Assembly: GCF_901709675.1 (NCBI RefSeq)
Contig: NC_051095.1
Coordinates: 4,897,956 to 4,961,955, forward strand
Reading direction: 5' to 3'
DNA length: 64,000 bases
DNA from: Syngnathus acus
Lineage: Eukaryota > Chordata > Actinopteri > Syngnathiformes > Syngnathidae
Below, piece after piece: positions 10,685 to 22,000 of this stretch; the stretch's first letter is position 1; the number at the start of each line of letters is the position of its first letter. A program made the translations under genes and the position numbers. Under the pieces are notes generated by a model. The model was not told the DNA's origin. It saw only the letters and a program-made list of their open reading frames with translations, and made no database searches.

Positions 10685-13600
10685 TACCCCAGCGCACTAG
10701 TGTAGATTTGTTACGAGTCGAAGCGGGTTATCTCTACTTCTCTCTAAGCTTCAATCATCAGTCACCCTCAGACAACTTCAGCAAAGAAGAAGATTAGGAT
10801 TGAAAAGCCATTTGGACAATTGGACGCTGCTTGCTGAGTGATACGAGACGCTTCAACTTGAATCTAAAGCAAGAGCAGAAGGACGTTGTAGTCTTTAACA
10901 AAGAACCTAAGCTTGACTGAAAAGGAAAACAATTTGATTGTCTGGTAGATAACATTAGCCCAAAGCGTTGGGGGAGTTGTTGACAGCCGACACGTGTGAA
11001 ACACATGTCAGCACTTTTCCAAATGTCCTTTGTTAACACTTTGTACATAAACATGTTTTTTTTTTTTAGGCTTTACATTGTGTCAATCGCCGCCGCCTTT
11101 TGTAACGATTGGCAATGTTGTCGAGCAAATGACGTGATAATATATTGTGATTTGTTACCCAAGCTTTACTGTCCTTTTTTTTTTTTTCTCGTCCCATTAG
11201 CTCCGCACAGATATACTCGCCTAATCCAGACACATGCTTGTAAGTTTGTCTTCCAAATACAAGGAAGCTTCTTAATTACGTTTTTCTACTCCCTTTATCT
11301 CTTTTAGCCTTTGGGAAGCTTTAATCTCCAAACCATAGAACCTTCGTAATGGGACGCACCAAACAGACTGTTAAGACGACTAAGCAGGTTCTACGAGTTT
11401 GACACGATGATGATGATGGCTGACCTCTCCGCACAGTAATCGTACCGGACGTGTGATGCTTGTTTAAGAGTTCTCCCAACAATGGCTCAATGACGAGTGC
11501 GCAATCACGGTTTCGTCGTTGTGACTAAGTCTAATTACCGTCGAAACTGTGGCGTGCAGCAGGGAGCTATTAGCAAATTAGACACAGCGGCCGGCTGGGC
11601 CCCGTGCAGCAAAAATGTAACATGACACCGTCTGGAGTCTGGGAAAGTGTCGCCATGCGAACAAATGAAGATCCAGGATATGGGTTATTTGAGTCAAAAA
11701 AATGGGGAGGGGGAAGTCTACTGTCAAACGACTTCATTATAATTTAATAAGTGGTCTTTGTCTTCTAATTATGCAATGGGAAAGAACAGATTCATGTATG
11801 TAACGGGCGACTATTCATAGCTGAGGCACAAACATGGTCGTTTGGCACAAAGTTGTAAAAGCCACAAAGGATAGTCTGGAAAAAAAATAAACCTAAGGAT
11901 ATTTGTGTTCAGTCTGGAAATGCTCCAGTGTGTTGGCCAAAAACAGAAATCTCCCGAAACTAATGTCGATGGTTTAGTCAAAAGATTTTTCTGAGATTTG
12001 AACTTCTGGTCCTGAGAATTCAACGGATGCTTAAAAAATCTTGCCGTTCACAGCAAGTAAAAAATGTTTCCCCCTGTTTTCTGTATTCAAGAAAAAGGGA
12101 GTCCATTTCATGATTCAAAAGGTCAACCCCCCCTCTGTGGGAGCGTTTTGAAAATATCCGTTTGCTTTTCATCCGCGTGTGAGCCGATCGAGTCGGAGAT
12201 AGCGACGAGAATGCGTTGTCATGCAGGCTTTTCAAGCTCCATTTCCGCATCTATTTTTACTGTGTCTTCAGTCCAGTTGGAACGTAAACATTCCCGTTCT
12301 CACGCTGCCGATTTGACTGTCACGGAGGGTGCTGGTGAAAAGCCCCAAAAAGGTCAATAGTCTTTTCCGAGCGTTTCCTGGCAACGCGGCGCAGGTCGTA
12401 TAAAGCGAGTAGCGTGGCGGTTAGCAAACACGCTTTACTAAAATGGGTCCCTGTGGAATAATGCTTTCAGGGCTCATTCATGTGAAATAAAAGGCAACTT
12501 GGGGTCACTCGGAGGACCATTCCAATTGACTGATCCTTTAAGTCCAAGAGAGAAACCACAAAAGGGCGAGATATTATTAATCGTATGAACCCACGTTGGC
12601 TTTTCGAACGGAACGTTGGAAGGAGAATACATGAAGTTCGGATTTGTCGCCTGCTTTAATAGACTCGTAAAGAATTCTGCTGAGGAACTGAATGTCTGCA
12701 CCATCCCGCAAGCTCTTTATGTGGAAACTTCAATGCGCAAAGCCATTCTGCAGCCGTCTTGCCGCAACATAATTGCATTTTCACTGTCGGGGCCTTCCAA
12801 GAGACTTAGCGTCCTTCTCACATTCCTCCTGGTACGCACTCATTCAGAAAATTAAGATTTTGAACATGTCATAAATCAGTGTGTACTATGCAAACTTCTC
12901 CTGGTACAGATTCCGCCAAATAACAGTTCACAATGTTCCCCAGTGAAGACCACCAGATCATTTTTATGAAAGGCCAAACTAAGTAACCTTCCTCTTCCCT
13001 TAATAAATCATCACTAGAGTAGCAATTTGTCGCAGTATCCACCCAGACTGGTTTTAAAAAGCTCTCTGGGAGTGGCGCACCAGTGATTATCGCCAATCAT
13101 TAACGAGCAAGCCGGCGGCGGCTAGAACAATGCGAGGTCAGCTCTCGGTCTGTCCGAGCAAAGTGATAATTGCTAACGCTGATGTCACACCCTTGCGCTG
13201 CACTATTGATCGCGGGCTTGTCGTTGCTAAAGCACGTGACGGTGACGCACTGCTGCACTGAGGGCTATCAGTAACAGACAGTTAATAGGCTTTGCCCCCC
13301 CCCCCCCTTCCAACCCACCCTCCTTGCACTCAAAGAAAGAACCGACTGTTAGTCCACGCAGGGAGGCATCCCAGGAGTAGGCCGAGACAGGTGGCGATCC
13401 CCACAGGGAATGTTTACGGGAGGCCCGAGCGCTAGCATACGGCGGACAAAAAAAACCTTGTGTTGTTTCAGTCATGTGGGACAGTTTTCATTTATTCAAC
13501 TCAATGAGTTGAATTCAAGTACACGGGAGAGGCATTAAACACAAATGGCATCTTGTTATTTTTCCAATATTCTCATTTGTATGCCAGGAAACCCATCCAT

Positions 13601-15548
13601 CCGTTTTCTGTATGGCTTGTTCTCATTATTCTAAGACTGCAGCTCCTCAACATTGTTGTAATTCCAACAGCCATTTATGCCAGTGAAACCTGAGTGCAAA
13701 AATAATCTAGGAAGCTCAATGTTTTCCAACAAAGGTGTCGGAGAAAATCCTCAAAATCACTTAGCTTGATAGGATTACCAACCGAGAGGTGCTTAACATG
13801 AGTAAACGGCATTCGCTGAAAAAAACTGTCAGACGACTGGACACAGTGAATGCATGACGCGCCACCAAAATCCCTCTGTCGCATTGAGATGGACCCAAGC
13901 CAAGGAGGAGCAGCACAATAAATTGAATGGAAGTATTAAACAGCAACTAAAATTTCAACATTTCCTCCTACATTTTAAATGAGAAAAAAATATATATTTA
14001 AAACATTTTCGGGAGGGACGCAAAACGGATTAACGGCACTTCCATTCATTTCAATGGGAGAAGATGATTTGGGATACTAGTGCTGTGAGTCACGAGTGTG
14101 ATTATGGGTTATTTTAAATTCTTATCTCAAGGCATCACTGCACCAGAAGCTGGTTTTAATATTACAAAGCCTGTCTGTGTCTCCTGTTGCTCAAAAGCCT
14201 TAAGGTGACATCATGGATGTCAACAAACGAATTTGTTCACCTGTTGGAACCCGCACAGCAACCACAAACATGTTGGCACAAGCCTTCTGAAAGGTTTTCA
14301 CTTGTATTTTACTCTCCTGTTGATTGCTTGCTCTCGGTTTCTCTTGAAGGCGGATCAAACGCTCCCGAGGGTTTCGAGGCGAAATCGTCATCAACCGCAC
14401 CAGCGCAAAAATTGCCGGGAGATGCCGTCATCATCTGTTGTGCAGTTCAACTGTCACGCTCATCAAGTGCAAAGGTAAAAAAAATATTTTGGCTTTCCTA
14501 ATTGCCTTTCTTTGTTCAAGTCACATGACTTGATTCTAGCTAAGCCGCCATTTTATTTTTCATTGTAACTCCCACTTTGAGGGCCTGAGGCATCCAGCTT
14601 GTTTCCATCTTGTTGTCAAATCAATACGACAAACCCAATGATCCAGTTCACCAATGACATTACGTTAGAGGTCGAACATAGGCGACAACTTCCACCCACA
14701 GCAAACATCGCCCGGCAGGCTCAACTTCACACACGGCTCATAAAGCCATGATTGCGTACTAAAAGCTTTAACGCGCCGCGGCCGTGATGTCAGTCCAAGC
14801 TGTAACTGCAAGGCAAACATACCAGGATGAACACGCAAAGTGTTTAAAGATCTCCGGAATGGGGTGTGCGCTAAAGACTTCGGACACCTCGTCATTATGT
14901 TCACATTGTGTCATAGCTGCCCTTACACAACTGTACATGTTTGTATGGCAAACATGAAGCGGTGGAAACAATGTCACCTTTGACAATTAGCACAAAATAA
15001 ATGCAAAAATGGAGTTGCGAAGTGAAGAATATTTTGCAAGTTCAGACTTTGATATTACCGCAGGCCTGTATGTGAAATCAAAGCGCTTGTTTAAAAGGGC
15101 CCGTCTGCACTTGAGTGAACAGAATGTGCCATTTTGCTGGGGGGTGGGGGTGGAGGTGAGAGGGGGTTACTAACAACAGGTGCTCCCTCGCAGCTGTCCC
15201 GTCTGACTTGGAGGTGAAAGAGTCAGCAAGCAAACCTCTTGTTGTCGCTTCTCTTTTACGAGCCAACTCAACCTTGTTAGAGAAACAACACCTTCAAAGG
15301 AAAGTGAAAAAAAATCTTTGGCATAACTTGATAAATGTGACATTTGTGCCAGATGCTAATGCGGGTTTCAAGTTAGCATAAAGTAGGCGACGAATTCATG
15401 CCTGATGCCCAAGTGCATCGCTGTGCTCGCCCCCTCCCCCCCCAAAAAAGTCCAGATAACTGAAATGGTGAAAAACAGTTTAATGCTCTACAATCGAGTT
15501 CTACAAAATTCTCAGTCTTTGTGTGTTTTCTGCAATTATTTTCAAACA
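10685..15548. other. intergenic, between the 3' ends of lurap1l and mpdz
   Basis: No gene is supported. The scattered open frames (for example 12064-12360 and 14187-14501) have no splice context, no family resemblance and average composition. A short fragment near 13591-13620 (CCCATCCATCCGTTTTCTGT) resembles a common fish dispersed repeat. C-runs occur near 13297 and 15435. Confidence 0.6.
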
Positions 15549-15554
15549 TTTATT
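15549..15554 (-). terminator. candidate mpdz poly(A) signal
   Basis: TTTATT on the plus strand reads AATAAA on the minus strand, about 250 nt beyond the mpdz stop codon at 15802-15804. Confidence 0.4.
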
Positions 15555-15801
15555 GTGTATTTAGAAACAAGTATGATTTGACTTTATAGGGACTCACAGT
15601 GAAACACTTAAGTGTCGTCGTTGTGTTGTCTGCGCTAATACTTTGAGTGAGAGGGAAATCAAACACTGATAGAATGCGTGACAAATATTTAGCAGCACTA
15701 AATGTCATCGCCGGCGTTTGCTCAAAACTGAGATTGGAATGATAACATCAGATAATTTAGCCCGTGGCTTAACTGCGGGCGGGGGAACATTAGCAAGGCG
15801 G

Positions 15802-16072
15802 CTAGGATAGCACGGTGAGCGTGACGCTTCCTTTGGTCCTCTTCAAAATACCCACGGCCTCCTCGTGCGTGACGCCCTCCAGCGCTTGCCCGTTGACCGC
15901 CATGATCTGGTCGCCCCGCTTCAGGCGACCGTCCTCCGCCGCCGCCCCTTTGCCGAAAACCGTCTTGATGTAGATGGGCAGGTCGCCGTGGGGGCTGCCG
16001 TAGCCGCCGACAATGCTAAAGCCCAGGCCGTCCGGCCCTCTCTCCAGCGTGATGCTCTTGTATTGAGGCGGG
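15802..16072 (-). other. mpdz: mpdz last exon: PDZ13 and stop
   Basis: One exon encodes the whole last PDZ (residues about 1776-1863): core [19 protein letters not shown], then [26 protein letters not shown] and [13 protein letters not shown], ending TLTVLS and TAG at 15802-15804. It matches the mammalian MUPP1 C-terminus almost residue for residue. The preceding exon 16420-16517 ends in the conserved IFQDDL linker. Confidence 0.95.
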
Positions 16073-19000
16073 CTGGTGGCAATACGGGGACACAATTGCA
16101 AAATTCGGACTTACAAAAGCAGTCACTGAATAATAATAATGATTAGTACCATTTATGAATTATGAGTTAAGTTCAGAAACAGGTGGATTTTTTTCCTGAA
16201 ACTTCATTGCTATATATTACAACGCCTGACAACCTCCATATTATAGGTCAAAATTATGTATAAATAATGAAAATATCTATTAAAAAAACAGATTTTTTTT
16301 TAAGTCAGCATCAAAACATTTTAGGGTCACGTAAAGCCATCTCTGATTAGAATTATAAGATCCAATTCCCAATCGACGTATTGAATAAGAGCAAAGAGAA
16401 GTTCCATAAAGCTTCAAACCTGAGATCATCCTGGAAGATGCAGCTGGGTGGCTGAAGGCCACCAGCCGCCTGCTCCTGAGCCGCGCCGGTCACCGTGTTG
16501 TCGACACCTGCCACCACCTAAACGTCGCACGTTATTATTGACACCAACCCTAAACAATCAAATTGATAAATCAACTTACTTGCAGCTGTATTGTCCCCGT
16601 GGCATTTTTGAGCAAAGTGACGGCTTGCGCGTGGCTCATGCCTTCGGTAGAAGTTCCACAAATACTGATAATCCGGTCTCCGACCTGGAGAAGGGTGGAT
16701 TAATAGAAAACTAAGGTTCATTCATTCATTTGGTTCAAATCAGAATTGATCTGTGCACGTTTTGTTTGTTCTAGTTTCAATTGTCAATCGAACGTGAACG
16801 CATTCACGGCACTGTTTGCAAACTCAGTTCGCAAAGGGCAGCCCGCTATCTCGTAAAAGAAAGCGGCGCAATTGTCTCCTAACGGAGACCTTTGTTAGCC
16901 GCGGCTGTCTGAATTCAAGAGTGGGAGATTTATTAGGCTCCAAAAGTCTGTATCACACAGGGCAGCGATTGTCAACGTGGCTCCCCCCCCTTCCATTTCA
17001 CTCGCTGCGGGCTCCCGTCGGATTTGAGACTCTTTCCGGAATGGTTGGTATGCATATTTGGACGCCAAATGAAGGCGCCTGTGATACGAACGCCCAGGGA
17101 GTCGCTCGAAGTTGAGTTCTTTGAGTTTTGTGTTTGATGGCGACTGATCAAACTATGCTGAAAATTCAATTCTTTGGTAACATAGCGCCAGCCATCTGTC
17201 TGGTATATGTACGGAATTTTCGAGGACAAATTAGCTTGTGGAGGACATCTGTGCAAAGCTGAAAATGGCGGAAATGATCATTATGCCACCCATCTGTGAC
17301 TGCCATCATTGTATGTGGTGTTATTTTAAATCAGATCACTCTTTGTTCAACATTGGGGCTGAAAGCACGGCGACTTGCCATTTCTTAAACAACAGGAGTC
17401 AAAAATACGATTACTGGTTCATGAAGCAAATTTGAAGCTTCATTTACCCATCACTACTAGTTGGGACATAGCTTTGTCTAATAAAAGAGGAACTTTGCTG
17501 CCATCGTGTGGCTTCTATTGGTAATTCCAAACATTTTTGTGAAAGCTTCTATTCCACTGAATTCTCACTATGGATGGTGGATCTCAGTTCCTTTCCACCG
17601 CAAGGTAAACGGATGTGAATGCAAAATGTCGTACCATGAGCTTCTGGGTCTGCGCCGCCAGGCCGACGGGGTTCATCATGGCGATAAAGATAGGGATGTT
17701 ACCCAAGGGGCTGCCCACCCCGCCGGCAATACTGACACCCAAGGAGTCACCGGGGCCTTTGGTGAACTCGGCCGTTCTCACGTCCTGGTGATCTGGTGTT
17801 GCAGGAGAAGAAAGCCTTTGAGCGTCTCATTCTTGAAGCCACGTCTCGCTGCATTTAAAAAAAACTACTGACCCTGCTGCTGACTCTCATCACCAGAAAG
17901 GATTCCCGAGGCCACCTTGGAACTGGAAGGTTCACTCGCCTGGGTGAGACAAACCTGGTTTGCCGTAGTCCAAGTGACGCACTATAACAGTCTCAAGCCT
18001 ACCTGACTGCTTTGAGAAAGCCTTCGCTGCGAGTGGAAGGGGCCGGCTTTAAACCTCCCGATGTCCATCTTCAAGGAGCCAACGCAACACTGAAACAGAA
18101 TGACGACTGAATACCAGATGCACCACAACAATATGTTGTCATATCGCCACTACCTTGAGGAGAGCAGCAACCGTCTCCTGGGTGGCAGAGCGGACGTCTT
18201 CCCCGTTGACCGACAGGATCTGGTCACCCTGCATCAGTCGGCCGTCGGTGTCCGCCAAGCCTCCTTTGATGATGTCCGACACAAAAACTCCCGTGTCATT
18301 CCTGGCAGAAAAAGACAGATGGGCATTTGCTTTCTTTTGTTTCGGTCTACATGATGTGGTCTCCATCATCCCCTGACCTCAACCCTATTGAGAAGCCTGT
18401 GCGGCACACTTAAAAAAATCTTTGAGGGTGGACTCTGAGACTATGCAATGATTTTCTGGATTATTTATTTAAGTCTACCACGGATGCTACATTCAGCGCT
18501 AATTACCTTTGCTCCCTGGATCTGAAGCGCATAAGAAAAACCATAAGCATTGTGAGTACCCGACAGCTTTCATTAAGAGTATAGAGAACCAGAAAATCTG
18601 AATCCTGCCTTGGTAGGAGAAGTGCAAAATCCAACTTTGATTGGTTACCTCCTCCCCACGATGCTAAGTCCCAGTCCCTGGCCGGGCCTCTTGCGTAGCT
18701 CCACAATGAACGAGTCCCACAACTCCTCCTCCTTGTACTGGGCCTCGTCCCTGTAGACGACGAGCCGGACCCGCTGCGGGGTCTGCCGTAGCACGTTGAT
18801 GGCCTCGTCGTGGCTCGCCGCTCGCAAGTCGATGCCGTTCACCTGCGAGACACCAGTCATTGAGGGCGTCTATTTGATTGGCGGACTGGTTGGAGAGTTT
18901 GTTAAAGGGACGGCCCCCTTTTGCAGAAGCATCATTAAGATGTTCTGCCTGCCCTTGTCTTTTTATACACAATACGGTGCTCCCATTAAAAACCTAACCT

Positions 19001-22000
19001 CGAGGATTTGGTCTCCAGCCCAAAGCCTGCCGTCCTTGGAAGCCGCACCTTCTTCGTAAACCTCGTGGATGATAATAGCCCCCTGTTGCCAAGACGAGAT
19101 ATTAATTCGACTGGAATCCAGGAATGGTTCAATTTCAGTAAATCTTCCTCACCAGCAGAGTGTCACAACCCCCGACGATGCTGAGTCCCAGGCCTGTCCG
19201 TCCTTTGGAGATGTCGATGGTGGTCTCGCAGCCCGGGATAATGGGGCACGTGGCCGGGTCGCAGGCCAGCGTTGACGGACTGGGCGAGCGGCTGTGACCT
19301 GAAGACAAAAAAAACAACAACTGTGTCTACGTGGTTCCTTTAATTACTGCCAGGAATAAACAGTCAACTGACTCACTTGAAGATGTTTCGGGTAGACTGG
19401 CGACCTTCGGTTCCCCATTGACTGCTGCGGTGCAGCTTTCCTGGATGGTTACCTTGTCCTCTGTGGTGCCTTCACCAACCGCAACGTCTTCCTGACGGTG
19501 ACATAAATGGAACGCTCGTTGCTCGGTTACCGCGTAGGCTTATTGTGCTCATGTCACATTCACGGTGCAATTCAAAGTGCCCGTGTGGGCCTTTTAATGG
19601 GAGGTTCGACATGCACACGATCCTGTCTGTGGTTTTTCTCCGTCTTTTGAGTTGGGAAGGATGCGCGGACCACACAACGTCGCTCGTGGGAGAAATAATT
19701 TCGGAGTGCTTCTTTTGATGGCACGTCATCAAACGCCATGGATCAAATTGGGATGAAATCTTTTGGATGTTTTGCTTGTTAAAATGACCTGCTTCAAGTG
19801 CCAGACTTCCTGTCTCTTCTCAGGGATGGCTCTTTGTTTTTTGGGTGTGTCTACTCATGTTAGACACGACTACCAAAATGTCATGTTGGTATTACACACT
19901 GCTTTCGAGGGCTGAATTTCCCCCTCCCCCCCCGAAATACAGTCATGGTGTACTCGGTCTGACCACTTGTTCAAACCAACATGTGTTCCGACACTTTGTC
20001 AGGCCCCGGCTGTTACCTCCGCGTGCGACTCGGCTGCTTCTCCCTGGGTTTCTTTCACGGGTCCTACTGCCATCTGCTCCAAGGCTTCTGTGTTCCTGTT
20101 CCATAAGAGTCATAGCTCACGTGAGCTGTCGCCTTGACAGCAAATTATACTCAACGAGAGGGTTTGTTAATTTTCTTCACAGGAGGCAACTAAAACAGTT
20201 TTGGTTGGTGCTGATGTTTGGGTTAGCAATTTTCTTTTCAACTTTGGAAGAGAGTCTCCACTGGTCTTGAATTCTCTTTTGTGTGAAAACATCTCCCTCT
20301 AGTGGTTATCTAACGTTACAACAGTGGAATCAAAACGTGTATCTTGTACCTGATAAAGATGATTTGGACTTTAGATGGGGCGCTTTTGATAATGGAAGAT
20401 GCATTCTGGTGACTTTGGCCATAGAGGACCTGTCCATTAATCTAGAAGAAAAAAAAATAATCAGCTGCGTCCAAGATGCTGTTCAAACGTCATTTCCTCA
20501 CCTCGAGGAGCTCATCCCCGACAAGCATGCGTCCGTCAGTCCCGGCCGCCCCCGCGGGGTCAATGCCCACTACAAAGACGCTCATGCGGGCACGGTCCCG
20601 GTTGCCGGCCAGGCTGAGGCCCAAGCCCGTCTTGCCCTTCTCCAGCTCGATCACGTGCAGGACGCCCGGGAGGCTTCCGTAGCGCTGGACGATACTCTCT
20701 GACATGGACCAATGGAAAAAACATTTGGTCTTAATCAAGAGGGACTACCTCAATGAGGGAAAGAAAAAAATTTATAAATATTTTTTTAGGTGACCAGGGC
20801 ATTTATTAAGGGGGAGGGGTCAAATAAACACCTCGCCTTCGACCATGACATGAAATGGGAACTCACCCCAGCTGGACCCAAACTCCCCTTCCTCCTCCTC
20901 CTCCTCTACCCCGTCCCGTTTGTCAGCTTGGAAGGGCGGAGCCGGAGTCTCTGCCAGAGTGTCGGTGTCCGTCTCCCCCACGTGGGGCACCACCGGCAGG
21001 GCGAAGGCCATGCTGGCGGTTGTCACCTTTGCAGTGTCACGCTTCTTTGGCTTCGAGGGGGGGATTCATATTAGTATAAGGCAGAGAATCCTTTTTTTTT
21101 TTACGAATCAATAGTTGCTCAAAGGTTTCCCAGGTGAGCGCAATCAATTAGCAGAAGCTGATATGCTTGATTTTGAAGGTTTAAGTTAGTTGGAGCTGAT
21201 GGATGATTCAGTCATCGATACTTGTGGCTCAATCAGACGACAGCTAATGCAATAAAGCTTGCTCATTTAACCCAATAAAACTTTGTTACACGTTAATACA
21301 CACTACTCACACTATGTTACGGGCTTTCTTCGGAAATGTTAGGACAAACTTAAAAATATTGAATGATCTACAGGTGAACTTAATTCCATTCAAGGGTCAA
21401 ACACTGCAAAATAAATAAATAAATAAATAAATAAAAGCACAGAAAAGTTGGAGATATGCATTCAAATGTTGAGAAACTCCAATTATGTACCTACCTGAAA
21501 AACAGAAGTCATTCACACTACTACACACAAGCCTGTCTACACAATTAACATGACGTGACAAATGCAAAACAACAACATGATGATTGGACAAAGACAAACG
21601 TTGAAGACGCCGGCCGACATGTGCATGCATGGCCACTGTGGCATGTTCACTATACTGGCTTTTTGCAAATAGTGGCTGCAGTTGTCTAAAGGTGGGCTGA
21701 TTCCACGTATTATCCAAAGCAACGTTACTTGTATACTTGTCTTGAAAATCACAAAGTCCTCTAAAAAATGGCTGTCATTCTTTTTTTTATAGCAAGATTA
21801 CAGTTTATGTCCTGGAACTATTCTCGCAAGAGGACAAATTTGCTGAGTCATGCTTTTTTTTTTTTTTTTTTTTTTAACTGCTTTGCTCTGATTACATACT
21901 ATGAAAAAAATCAAATTTGATAAGAATTGGATAACATTTTGAGAACAGGTTCCAAACACTCTTCAAAATGGCCGCTTCAGACCAAAATGGATTCTGCCTT

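Noticed and set aside
19147-20095. Possibility that the PDZ after PDZ8 is PDZ9
   Set aside because: The sequence [19 protein letters not shown] and [14 protein letters not shown] matches mammalian PDZ10, whereas mammalian PDZ9 is an atypical domain with a LELPKDQGGLGIAI start that is absent here.
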